Positions 1 through 6,607 are shown, numbered from the stretch's first letter. The stretch is 12,516 nt of DNA from Saccharicrinis sp041584155 (GCA_041584155.1 JBFHEL010000080.1:1-12516); one strand, 5' to 3'. The notes: generated by a model not told the origin, from the sequence alone. Program-made: numbers and translations.

Positions 1-2505
1 AATGTGTTAAGTAATGAAGCCTGGTTTTATAAATATTTAAGCAAAAAACACTCTCCAGTGAGCGTTTTTGTGGATGAAAATTTTTCTGTGCTATTTATGC
101 TTGGTGATTTTAGAAAATGGTTCAATCACAGTGATGGAACTTTTTCCAATAGTCTTCTTAATTTAGTGAATACCGAATTGGCCGTTATAATTAGAAATAG
201 TATCCGAAAAATTTCTCAAAAAGAAAAAGGGGTTTGTATTAAAAATATGATTTACGATTTAGGGGAGGAGAAAGTAACAACAGACCTATTTATTGAACAA
301 ACACAAGGTATCAACGAAAACGAACCCGTTTACTTAATACAATTCCGCGTTAGTGAAACCCTTGTTCCAACTCATGAAATATCTCTTAGCCCTAAGGAAG
401 TATCAGATATAACAAGGCAACGTATAGAAGACCTTGAAGGCAGGTTGCAGGAAAAAAGTATTGAATTACATAATGTTCTTAAGGAATTAGAAACCAGCAA
501 TGAGGAACTGCAAAGTTCAAATGAAGAGTTGATGTCTTCTAATGAGGAGTTACAAAGTTCAAATGAAGAGCTTCAGTCTCTTAATGAAGAACTTTATACT
601 GTAAACGCCGAATTCCAGGAAAAAAATAAAGAACTTACTGATTTAAATAACGATATCAACAATTTGATCAATAGTACAGATATCGGAACTTTATTTCTTG
701 ACACAAAACTGAGAATAAGAAAATTTACTCCAGCACTTAAAAGGCTCTTTAAACTCGAAGAATCAGATATCGGCAGATCAATAGCCAGTTTTGCCTCTGA
801 ATTTTCAGATGAGATACGAAAATCAATTATTAGCGATTCTAAAAAGGCTTTAGAGGTATGTCAAATATTTGAAAAACAGATTTTTGACCGATATGGTAAC
901 TGCTATATTAAACGAATAAGTCCGTTTATAACCGATCAACACGATGTGGGTGGAGTGGTGCTTACATTTGTTGATATAAATGATATAAAAAGAAAGGAAG
1001 AGGAACTTAAACAAAAAACAAATGAGCTGTCTGAGGCTCAAAAAATTGCGAAGTTAGGTAACTGGACATTAAATATTGAAACAAACGAAGTTACCTGGTC
1101 GGAAGAATTATACCGTATGATGGGTTTTGACCCTCAGTTACCTCCTCCTTCTCTGGATGAACAGGAAAAAATATTTACCCCCGTATGCTGGAAGAGATTA
1201 AGTGAAGCCATCGAAAAAACAATTCGGGAAGGAACTTATTATGAGCTGGAACTGGAAACCATTAAAAAGGATGGTTCAACGGGGTGGATTTGGGCCAGAG
1301 GATACGCCTCAAAAAACAGTGATGGTGAAATTAAATATTTACATGGGGTGGCACAGGATATATTTTTGCGTAAACAGTTGAATGAGAAGCTGAAAAGAGA
1401 ACAGCGCTTTGCCAATAAAATTGCAGAACTATCGCCAACGGGGATATTTATTTATGATCTGGAAAAAAATACTGCAGACTACCTGAATGATCAGTGTAAG
1501 CATATTATGGGTTTTACTAAAAGTGAATTTAAAGCGATGTCTGTTGATGAATTTATGAGTTTGATTCATCCTGATGATCTGAACAATGTGCAATTAACCA
1601 TGCAAAAAGTAACAAGTGGGGATGAGTATTGTAGTGTGAATTATCGACTCAGACATAAAAATGGTAAATGGGTTTGGTGTTACGCGGTTAATTCTCCTTT
1701 TAATATTGATGAATATGGTAAGGTTAAAAGTTTTATAAGTGTATTTATTGATGTGACTGAACAAAAACACATTGAGGCTGAATTAAACGAGGCTATTAAA
1801 CAAGCCAATTCTGCAAATGTGTATAAAAATCAGTTTCTGGCTAATATGAGCCATGAAATAAGAACGCCCATGAATGGCTTGGTTGGCTTTGCCAGTCTGC
1901 TTAGAGATGATGAGATAGATAGAGAAACAAAAAATGCCTATGTAGATATTATTGAAAGTAGTTCGCAACAATTACTTACTTTAATTGATGATATCATTGA
2001 TGTTTCAAAGCTTGAAACAGGTGAATTAAATGTAGTTATGGGGAGTTGTAATTTAAATAAATTGTTTAATGAACTGGAGACTACCTATAATGAGCTGAAA
2101 TTACATAAGAAAAAGGATGATGTATTAATTAAGGCTTATATCCCTGAATGTGACGAAGATGTAGTTATTGAAACAGATTCTGCACGTTTAAAACAAATTT
2201 TGATGAACCTCTTAAGTAATGCTTTAAAATTTACTAATAAAGGTTCCATTGAATTTGGCTTTTCTCTGCTAAATAATAAAGTTATTTTTTCTGTGTCAGA
2301 TACAGGTATTGGTATGTCGAAAGATAAACTGGATTTGATTTTTGAGCGTTTTCATCAATTAGAAAAACCAGATAATGCCAATTATGAAGGAACAGGTTTG
2401 GGGCTGGCTATTTCAAATGGTATTGTACAATTATTGGGGGGTAAATTTTCTGTAAAATCAGAAGTAGGTAAAGGAAGTACTTTTGTTTTTGAGCTGCCAG
2501 GATAA
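1..2505 (+). CDS. PAS-domain sensor histidine kinase, probable C-terminal part of a CheB-CheR-PAS-kinase fusion (5' truncated)
   Basis: This is a cytoplasmic multi-domain sensor kinase that should autophosphorylate on histidine. The frame is open to the left edge, so the start lies outside. GTG at position 4 is only the first possible start; residues below count from it. Residues ~15-75 (SPVSVFVDENFSVLFMLGD, then NSLLNLVNTEL) resemble the linker after the CheR methyltransferase domain in CheB-CheR-PAS fusions. Residues ~165-199 are a coiled coil of five SNEELQS-type heptads, a hallmark of that family. PAS domains follow at about 220-330, 350-458 and 470-590. HisKA has the phospho-acceptor His617 in NMSHEIRTP. 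HATPase_c has the N-box Asn739, DTGIGM (Asp766) and GTGLGL (796-801). The protein ends straight after the ATPase domain, with no receiver domain, so a separate response regulator is expected. The gene is convergent with the hydrolase gene. Domain calls are firm; the CheB-CheR half is inferred. Confidence 0.93.
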   Translation, partial: NVLSNEAWFYKYLSKKHSPVSVFVDENFSVLFMLGDFRKWFNHSDGTFSNSLLNLVNTELAVIIRNSIRKISQKEKGVCIKNMIYDLGEEKVTTDLFIEQTQGINENEPVYLIQFRVSETLVPTHEISLSPKEVSDITRQRIEDLEGRLQEKSIELHNVLKELETSNEELQSSNEELMSSNEELQSSNEELQSLNEELYTVNAEFQEKNKELTDLNNDINNLINSTDIGTLFLDTKLRIRKFTPALKRLFKLEESDIGRSIASFASEFSDEIRKSIISDSKKALEVCQIFEKQIFDRYGNCYIKRISPFITDQHDVGGVVLTFVDINDIKRKEEELKQKTNELSEAQKIAKLGNWTLNIETNEVTWSEELYRMMGFDPQLPPPSLDEQEKIFTPVCWKRLSEAIEKTIREGTYYELELETIKKDGSTGWIWARGYASKNSDGEIKYLHGVAQDIFLRKQLNEKLKREQRFANKIAELSPTGIFIYDLEKNTADYLNDQCKHIMGFTKSEFKAMSVDEFMSLIHPDDLNNVQLTMQKVTSGDEYCSVNYRLRHKNGKWVWCYAVNSPFNIDEYGKVKSFISVFIDVTEQKHIEAELNEAIKQANSANVYKNQFLANMSHEIRTPMNGLVGFASLLRDDEIDRETKNAYVDIIESSSQQLLTLIDDIIDVSKLETGELNVVMGSCNLNKLFNELETTYNELKLHKKKDDVLIKAYIPECDEDVVIETDSARLKQILMNLLSNALKFTNKGSIEFGFSLLNNKVIFSVSDTGIGMSKDKLDLIFERFHQLEKPDNANYEGTGLGLAISNGIVQLLGGKFSVKSEVGKGSTFVFELPG

Positions 2506-2533
2506 TAGTCCATTTCAGGATGGGAAATATTAT
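2502..2533 (+). other. Hairpin over the kinase stop codon (weak 3'-end candidate)
   Basis: ATAATA (2502-2507) pairs with TATTAT (2528-2533), and inside them CCAT pairs with ATGG around the loop TTCAGG. The hairpin spans the kinase stop codon and sits in the short convergent gap before the hydrolase gene. No T-tract follows, so it is not a standard intrinsic terminator. It may protect or define the mRNA end, or mean nothing. Confidence 0.25.
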
Positions 2534-2598
2534 GACCGAAAATACAATGATAAATGCTGCAGCAGAAATGCCTATCTTATGTTCAAATCAAGTACTTT

Positions 2599-3702
2599 TT
2601 AATATGCTATGAGTTCACTCATGAATTCCCACATTTTATTATGAAAGGATATGGGGACCAGGTCCTCACTTGGGCTTTCTCCCATTCTAATCAAAACCAT
2701 ATTTTTACTGGGGATTACATCAATAAATTGCCCGTTTTTGCCTATTGCAGCATACATATCGTCGGGAGCATTGCCCGATAGGGAAATATTGTAGGATGAT
2801 TCAGAGCCAGGTAAAACAATGGATGTTTGACCGTTTAGCCAGGTAAGATAGCCATAGGAAGGGTTTAAATCCTGCGATGGAGTAATCATGGCATTAAAAT
2901 AGTCTTCGTCAGATAATATATCTTCATCATCCCATTTTCCGTTGTTTAAAAGTAGCAAGCCAAAGCGTGCTGCATCACGGGCTGTGCTCCAGTATACATG
3001 ATTATAACCGCTGGTATACCATTGGCCATTTATGCCTGTGGCACTTTCGAGATATTCATCGGTGAAATCATTGTATTCTAACCCTGAGGCTTTGCTGATA
3101 ATTGCTTCTATTAGCGTGTATGGCGCATTGTGGTAGTACCATTGGGTACCTGCATCGGCTTTATATAACAGACAACTGCTATCAGTACAATCCAAATCCG
3201 TAACTTCATAATCAAGTCCGGTAGTCATTGTTAGCTGATGTTTAATGGTAATTAGTTCTTCTTTTTCTGCCGGCATGTCTGTCCAGTTGGTATCCAGATA
3301 ATCTGATGCTTTATCCTCAATAGCAATAATGCCTTTTTCCTGTGCTATTCCTGTTAAAAAGGCGGTGAGTGTCTTTCCTGCTGAAGCCCAGTACCAAATG
3401 CTGTTCTGATCAAAGGAGGCTGTATTAAGGATGTTATTGCCCCAGTATTTTTCTATGACTATCTTACCACCTATCAATACAATAAAAGCCCTGGTGTCGT
3501 TATCAGATAAATAAGTATATAAATCAGTGGTATCACTGCTCCATCCTAATTCATTCAGGGAGGTGCTTTCCCATTCGTCAGAAACTGCAGAAGGGAAATA
3601 GAGTAAGCTGTTCTCTGATGATTCTTCTCTTGTTTCGCTTTTGTCACAACTTACTATTGTACAGATAAGAAAGAGCGATAATATTATATTTTTCATTGCC
3701 AT
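2599..3702 (-). CDS. Serine hydrolase lipoprotein, beta-lactamase class C / esterase family
   Basis: This is an envelope-anchored serine hydrolase of the PF00144 fold (AmpC-like beta-lactamases, esterases, DD-peptidases). Residues 1-18 are a lipoprotein signal peptide ending in the lipobox IVSC, with lipidated Cys19. The active-site triad motifs are visible: SAGK at 107-110 (SxxK, nucleophile Ser107), YHN at 190-192 (YxN) and GKNGQ at 321-325 in the place of the KTG motif. The length of 367 residues suits the family. Cys172 and Cys177 could form a small disulfide. An alternative start at Met3 (ATG ending at 3696) gives a more usual MKN signal peptide; neither start has a clear ribosome binding site. 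The gene is convergent with the kinase and has no operon partner. Many such Bacteroidota proteins are esterases or peptidases, so antibiotic hydrolysis should not be assumed. The substrate is unknown. Confidence 0.88.
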   Translation of the reverse strand: MAMKNIILSLFLICTIVSCDKSETREESSENSLLYFPSAVSDEWESTSLNELGWSSDTTDLYTYLSDNDTRAFIVLIGGKIVIEKYWGNNILNTASFDQNSIWYWASAGKTLTAFLTGIAQEKGIIAIEDKASDYLDTNWTDMPAEKEELITIKHQLTMTTGLDYEVTDLDCTDSSCLLYKADAGTQWYYHNAPYTLIEAIISKASGLEYNDFTDEYLESATGINGQWYTSGYNHVYWSTARDAARFGLLLLNNGKWDDEDILSDEDYFNAMITPSQDLNPSYGYLTWLNGQTSIVLPGSESSYNISLSGNAPDDMYAAIGKNGQFIDVIPSKNMVLIRMGESPSEDLVPISFHNKMWEFMSELIAY

Positions 3703-3768
3703 AAAGCTATAAAGTATATTGGTTTACGCTAATGATTGAAATAAGGTTGCTTTGGTATTTGTTTATGT

Positions 3769-3802
3769 GTAAAGTTGTAAAGTTATTTTGAATAAAATAA
3801 CT
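3769..3802. repeat. Tandem GTAAAGTT repeat joined to a 22-bp palindrome upstream of the hydrolase gene
   Basis: GTAAAGTT occurs twice in tandem (3769-3776 and 3777-3784). It runs into a perfect inverted repeat, AGTTATTTT (3781-3789) and AAAATAACT (3794-3802), around the loop GAAT. It lies 67-100 bp upstream of the hydrolase start. It could be an operator or simply AT-rich sequence. Confidence 0.3.
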
Positions 3803-3896
3803 AAAAATATCGATCAATAATCCTTGTATCAGTTTGGATGTGCTTCAATGTATTGGTATAGTGTAGTTTATGTTGAAATGCGGATGGTTGCCAGTA

Positions 3897-3929
3897 TTTG
3901 ATAAGCGTATTGTGCCATTTTTAACTTTG
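3897..3929 (+). promoter_or_regulatory. Candidate Bacteroidota promoter (TTTG-N21-TAACTTTG) with no annotated gene downstream
   Basis: TTTG at 3897-3900 is followed after 21 bases by TAACTTTG at 3922-3929. This fits the Bacteroidota sigma-factor pattern of a -33 TTTG and a -7 TAnnTTTG with suitable spacing. The start site would fall near 3936. The next complete plus-strand feature is the terminator at 4243-4271, so the predicted transcript is about 335 nt and contains no recognisable gene. Confidence 0.4.
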
Positions 3930-3961
3930 TTAATAGCATATGATATTATGCCCATTAAGTT

Positions 3962-3986
3962 AAGCCTGTTTTTTAGGTGCTTTTTT
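3962..3986 (+). terminator. Weak terminator-like hairpin
   Basis: AAGCCT (3962-3967) can pair with AGGTGCTT (3975-3982) with a bulged T, around a T-rich loop, and runs into a T-rich tract. The stem is only about six pairs. If the promoter at 3897-3929 is real, this could attenuate its transcript after ~50 nt. Confidence 0.2.
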
Positions 3987-4242
3987 CTTTTACTTTATTT
4001 TGATTGTAATTAGTTTGTTACTGGCTGTTATGTTGATGAGGGATATTATTTTAAAAGACAGAAAGGTAGATGAGGTTTTTCTGTTTTTTGTAAAAAAAAT
4101 AGGCAAAAGAAGCATGGTAGTTAATTGATGTTAAATAGATGTTGGCATAAAATAAATAAGTGATTATGGCATGTGATTTGCTTATTAAATTATTGAAGAG
4201 CAAAAGTGTTTTTTCATAAATTAGGTTAGGGTTTAAGTTTTG

Positions 4243-4271
4243 AATTGGAACGCCTCGGCGTTCCAATTTTT
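4243..4271 (+). terminator. Strong intrinsic terminator with no known gene upstream on this strand
   Basis: AATTGGAACGCC (4243-4254) and GGCGTTCCAATT (4257-4268) form a perfect 12-bp stem closed by a CTCG tetraloop. A T-run (4267-4271, then ATTTA) follows on the + strand. The nearest plus-strand gene upstream is the kinase ending at 2505, on the far side of the oppositely oriented hydrolase gene. The terminator therefore most likely ends a local transcript. Confidence 0.75.
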
Positions 4272-4365
4272 ATTTATGGTATTTGCTTAAACCTTTTGGC
4301 AGTGAAAGTGTTTAAATAATAGATAGGATAATTTTTTTTCATAGTTTAAAGTTTAGGGTTATTAG

Positions 4366-4393
4366 GGGAGCTTTTTTAAAGCTCCCTTTTTTT
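4366..4393 (+). terminator. Second strong intrinsic terminator, ~95 bp after the first
   Basis: GGGAGCTTT (4366-4374) and AAAGCTCCC (4378-4386) form a perfect 9-bp stem with a TTT loop, followed by seven T (4387-4393). The T-tract exists only on the + strand, so it acts rightward. It may be a backup for the terminator at 4243-4271 or end a second very short RNA. No promoter match was found between the two. Confidence 0.8.
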
Positions 4394-4456
4394 GTTTATA
4401 AAAAAAGCCTATAACAGTATGAAAAGAATAAGCTTATTAATTATATGTTGGCTGAA

Positions 4457-4474
4457 TTTTATACAAGTATAAAA
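4457..4474. repeat. 18-bp palindrome
   Basis: TTTTATAC and GTATAAAA are perfect inverted arms around AA. Next to it, AACTAC (4473-4478) and GTAGTT (4486-4491) make another 6-bp inverted repeat. Both lie at the left end of a dense inverted-repeat cluster in front of the DUF1697 gene. An operator or RNA hairpins are possible. Confidence 0.35.
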
Positions 4475-4489
4475 CTACAAAGCAAGTAG

Positions 4490-4562
4490 TTATACCGTTT
4501 GGTTAATGACCCGAGCTTTATTTATGCTTCGCAATAACGCTGTCATTAATCCATCGGCATAA
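4490..4562. repeat. 21-nt imperfect inverted repeat, 31-nt loop
   Basis: Arms 4490-4510 and 4542-4562 match inversely at 16 of 21 positions. The perfect inner part is TTAATGAC against GTCATTAA, and one mismatch is a G-U pair in plus-strand RNA. The right arm overlaps a second inverted repeat, ATAATACCA (4559-4567) with TGGTATTAT (4590-4598), so the two folds would be mutually exclusive. The order resembles an alternative-structure leader, but no riboswitch family is recognised. Confidence 0.4.
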
Positions 4563-4654
4563 TACCAAGTGCTCACTTTATTATCAAAATGGTATTATTT
4601 GTCCTTAGCTGTAGGGAATAGTGTTTGGTTGGTGTTAATAAGAATGAAATTACA

Positions 4655-5188
4655 ATGGGTAGAAAAATTGCAATTTTAAGAGGAATAAATGTCGGAGGAA
4701 AACGAAAAGTACTAATGGCTGAGCTGAAATTTATTTGTGAAAAATTGGGATGGACAAATGTGCAGACTTATATTCAAAGTGGAAATTTGATTTTTAATTC
4801 TGATAAACCATGTTCCGAATTAGAAAATGACCTGGAAAAGATGATGACCGATAAATTTGAATTTTATGTTCCCGTAATCGTTAGGACTGCAAAAGAACTT
4901 GAAGTTTGTATTGAAAAAAATCCCTTTCTTAACAATTCTACTATTGAACAGTTGTATTTGACCTTCTTAAAGGAAACGCCGACGAGTGAAAGTGTAAAAA
5001 TTATAAAGAATTACAAGTGTGACCCTGACCAATTTAAAATTGAAGATAAAGATGTGTTTGTATTTTGTGCCGGAAAATATCACCAATCAAAACTGACCAA
5101 TAACTTTTTTGAGAAAAAACTCAGCACAGAAGCAACTACAAGGAATTGGAAAACAGTAGTAAAGCTAATTGAGCTAAGTAAAGTTTAA
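4655..5188 (+). CDS. DUF1697 family protein
   Basis: This is a member of the DUF1697 family (PF08002), small cytoplasmic proteins of about 180 residues with no established biochemical role. The 177-residue product shows the family signature: RKIAILRGINVGGKRK at the start, TYIQSGNLIF near residue 45, YHQSKLTNNFFEKKL toward the end and ATTRNWKTVVKLIEL at the C-terminus. It looks full-length and intact. The chosen start is the ATG at 4655; an in-frame TTG at 4625 would add ten residues that the family does not carry. No Shine-Dalgarno sequence is visible. It stands alone on its strand, preceded by an unusual inverted-repeat cluster and two terminators, and is convergent with the methyltransferase gene. 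Family assignment is confident; function is unknown. Confidence 0.9.
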   Translation: MGRKIAILRGINVGGKRKVLMAELKFICEKLGWTNVQTYIQSGNLIFNSDKPCSELENDLEKMMTDKFEFYVPVIVRTAKELEVCIEKNPFLNNSTIEQLYLTFLKETPTSESVKIIKNYKCDPDQFKIEDKDVFVFCAGKYHQSKLTNNFFEKKLSTEATTRNWKTVVKLIELSKV

Positions 5189-5235
5189 TGAATAGGAGTT
5201 TTAGCTTAGTTGAGTTTGTGGTTTTTCTTTTGAAG

Positions 5236-5259
5236 ATTACAGATACTTTATCTGGTAAT
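5236..5259. other. Hairpin in the convergent gap between DUF1697 and methyltransferase genes
   Basis: ATTACAGAT (5236-5244) pairs with ATCTGGTAAT (5250-5259) with one bulged G and a five-base loop. No T-tract follows on either strand, so it is not a classical terminator. It sits where transcripts from both sides should end. Confidence 0.3.
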
Positions 5260-5302
5260 ATTGATGAAAGGAGCACAAGATTAACTACACATATCGCACC
5301 TA

Positions 5303-6097
5303 TTAAGCTTTTGTTCCTACTATAGCATATACCATGGGAAGCATTCCTTGCAAGTCTTTAATCTGAAATTTATCTTTTTTAAATTCCACTGTATTTTCAA
5401 AGCAATTGTAAGGAGAATAGTCATATTCGCTCAGGTGGTTGAGACACATTCCATTGGTTAACAGTGCATCAATCACTTCACTTAGACTATGGTTCCAGGA
5501 GACGGATTGTTCTTTAATAGCAGATTTTTTTCCCTCATCGGTATAGGTTCCTTCTTGTTCTTCAATAATGGCTTCCCCGCCAAAATAATTGTATTCTATT
5601 TTTGAGAAATCGTAACTGAACATCCAGACTACCGGATGGAACTCAACCATTACAAACTTACCACCTGGTTTTAAAAAATGTTGGATAATATCAGCCCATT
5701 TGTTCATATCGGGTAACCATCCAATGGTTCCATACGAAGTAAAAACTATATCAAACTTTTCATTTAGTTTTTCCTTAAGGGCATAAACATCACTTTGAAT
5801 AAACTGAGCATTGGAGCCTGTTTGTTTCGCCAATGCTTTTGCTTTTTCAATGGCTTTATCCGATAAATCAATACCTGTAACGTTAGCTCCTAAACGCGAA
5901 AGAGATATGGTATCCATACCAAAATGGCATTGCAGATGCAGTATGGATTTACCTTTGAGGTCACCTAATAGGTCTAATTCAATGGAGTTTAATGAGCTTT
6001 TCCCTTTAATAAAGGATTTTACATCGTAAAAGTCAGAATCGTAATGGATAATAGTTTTTTTATTCCATAGCTGTTGATTGATTTTTAGGTAGTCCAT
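5303..6097 (-). CDS. Class I SAM-dependent methyltransferase
   Basis: This is a cytoplasmic methyltransferase with a Rossmann-type SAM-binding core, 264 residues. Motif I reads ILHLQCHFGMD (52-62) in place of the usual GxGxG. That variant is typical of a common bacterial subfamily with unknown substrate. The acidic residue after strand 2 is Asp77 (VTGID). Motif II/III carries QSDV with Asp103, motif IV is FDIVFTSYG (115-123) and the post-I loop is LKPGG (142-146). The C-terminal half, with aromatic stretches such as VVWMFSYDF and YNYFGG, probably forms the substrate cap. The start ATG has no visible Shine-Dalgarno. A foldable 127-bp inverted-repeat element lies 23 bp upstream of it. The preceding gene in the same direction is the DsrE-like gene, 171 bp away, so the two may or may not be co-transcribed. 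Fold certain; substrate unknown. Confidence 0.9.
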   Translation of the reverse strand: MDYLKINQQLWNKKTIIHYDSDFYDVKSFIKGKSSLNSIELDLLGDLKGKSILHLQCHFGMDTISLSRLGANVTGIDLSDKAIEKAKALAKQTGSNAQFIQSDVYALKEKLNEKFDIVFTSYGTIGWLPDMNKWADIIQHFLKPGGKFVMVEFHPVVWMFSYDFSKIEYNYFGGEAIIEEQEGTYTDEGKKSAIKEQSVSWNHSLSEVIDALLTNGMCLNHLSEYDYSPYNCFENTVEFKKDKFQIKDLQGMLPMVYAIVGTKA

Positions 6098-6119
6098 TGT
6101 TTTGGGAAAATTTAAGCTT

Positions 6120-6246
6120 TAGTCATTGGTGAATAATGTAAATTAAAATATATACTAATCAGTTTCAGTAAAGGGTTTCTCCTTTAATTATTTTGGTATA
6201 CATAAAATTACCAATTACCTCTTTTACCACTACCTACCAATGACTA
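6120..6246 (-). repeat. 127-bp foldable inverted-repeat element: MITE-like or structured RNA leader
   Basis: The ends are perfect 11-bp inverted repeats, TAGTCATTGGT (6120-6130) and ACCAATGACTA (6236-6246). On the minus strand pairing continues inward: one A-C mismatch, seven more pairs of which three are G-U, a bulged G, then four more pairs. Inside are two smaller inverted repeats, TTGGTA/TACCAA (6193-6198 with 6209-6214) and TAAAGG/CCTTTA on the minus strand (about 6170-6187). Together they suggest a three-way junction. It ends 23 bp before the methyltransferase ATG. Both ends read TA...TA, as in elements that insert at TA dinucleotides (IS630/mariner type), so a small non-autonomous element is the main alternative. 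No known riboswitch family is recognised. Confidence 0.45.
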
Positions 6247-6268
6247 TTATTAACCAATCGGTAAGCAA

Positions 6269-6607
6269 TCACAGATTAATTACTTTCTCGGCCATTTTCT
6301 GAAGTTCGATGATATCAATCATGGTTCCGGGTATACCTATTTCAACTTTATCAATCAGGTTAAAATGATTTAAACAGGTTTTGCAGGCAATCAGTTTAAC
6401 TCCGGATTTTTCAAGCTGTTTTAAGGATTCAATAACCGGAGAGCCTGAACAAATTAACTTTACCCCTGCGTTGTAAAAAGTAATAAAACGTGGCAAATTA
6501 TTTTCTTCCTTTATTAGTTTCAGGTAGTTTGTTACTAACTGTAATCCTAATTGTTCATCACCATTACCCATTCCATATTGGGTGATTTGTATTAATGTAT
6601 TGTTCAC
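6269..6607 (-). CDS. DsrE-like protein, stand-alone C-terminal domain of YedF type
   Basis: This 112-residue cytoplasmic protein has a DsrE/DsrF-like fold. It closely resembles the C-terminal half of YedF, the sulfurtransferase-like protein linked to selenium metabolism. Shared features are TLIQITQYGMGNGDEQLG at the N-terminus, FITFYNAGVKL with Cys53 in LICSGSPV, and the ACKTCLNHF motif with Cys75 and Cys78. YedF proteins normally carry an N-terminal TusA domain with a CPxP cysteine. That domain is absent here, and the upstream sequence contains no remnant of it. No selD or selA is in the window. The cysteines could carry persulfide or selenium, but that is inference. It lies 117 bp downstream of the LysR gene on the same strand and 171 bp before the methyltransferase gene. 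A 14-bp AT-rich palindrome (6619-6632) precedes the start. Fold assignment is good; partner and reaction are unknown. Confidence 0.85.
   Translation of the reverse strand: MNNTLIQITQYGMGNGDEQLGLQLVTNYLKLIKEENNLPRFITFYNAGVKLICSGSPVIESLKQLEKSGVKLIACKTCLNHFNLIDKVEIGIPGTMIDIIELQKMAEKVINL

Larger units (their letters stand above)
3936..4271 (+). ncRNA. Candidate small RNA (or short mRNA) between an orphan promoter and a strong terminator
   Basis: The span is defined only by its signals: a promoter-like sequence ending at 3929 and a 12-bp-stem terminator at 4243-4271. No family is recognised. The longest ATG frame inside in the same direction is 4030-4128 (32 residues, MLMRDIILKDRKVDEVF at its start). 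It could extend upstream from a TTG at 4000 with a hydrophobic stretch, giving a possible single-span mini-protein. A noncoding RNA and a small membrane-peptide mRNA are both open. The start site is estimated, not seen. Confidence 0.28.
3703..4654. other. Long intergenic region without a recognisable protein gene
   Basis: These ~950 bp separate the minus-strand hydrolase gene from the plus-strand DUF1697 gene. No ORF here resembles a known protein. What it holds is regulatory in appearance: the repeat and palindrome near the hydrolase gene, a + strand promoter-like sequence at 3897-3929, two strong + strand terminators (4243-4271 and 4366-4393), and a cluster of inverted repeats from 4457 to 4598. 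T-rich stretches make several short hydrophobic reading frames that I do not trust as genes. Confidence 0.7.

Noticed and set aside
2520..2612. Short + strand ORF (about 30 codons, containing MTENTMINAAAEMP) between the kinase and hydrolase genes
   Set aside because: It is very short, overlaps the convergent hydrolase 3' end, and shows no similarity to anything I recognise.
2554..2781. 75-codon + strand ORF
   Set aside because: It is antisense to the hydrolase coding sequence for nearly its whole length; a shadow frame.
3870..4013. 47-codon + strand ORF rich in Phe and Leu
   Set aside because: It starts before the predicted transcript start, and its hydrophobicity follows from the T-rich tract at 3968-4000, where all frames look hydrophobic.
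4051..4266. 71-codon minus-strand ORF
   Set aside because: Its start codon lies inside the terminator hairpin at 4243-4268 and the protein has low-complexity AT-driven composition.
4486..4562. Integron attC-like recombination site before the DUF1697 gene
   Set aside because: The imperfect stem has the right size, but the RYYYAAC and GTTRRRY boxes are not in the required order or place, and no other cassette is seen.
4625..4654. TTG-started N-terminal extension of the DUF1697 protein
   Set aside because: Family members start about three residues before the AILRGINVGG motif, so ATG 4655 fits better.
6193..6258. Iterated TACCAAT-like motifs (6209, 6225, 6235, 6252) as an operator array
   Set aside because: Spacing is irregular (16, 10 and 17 bp) and two of the copies are explained as arms of the 6120-6246 inverted repeat.
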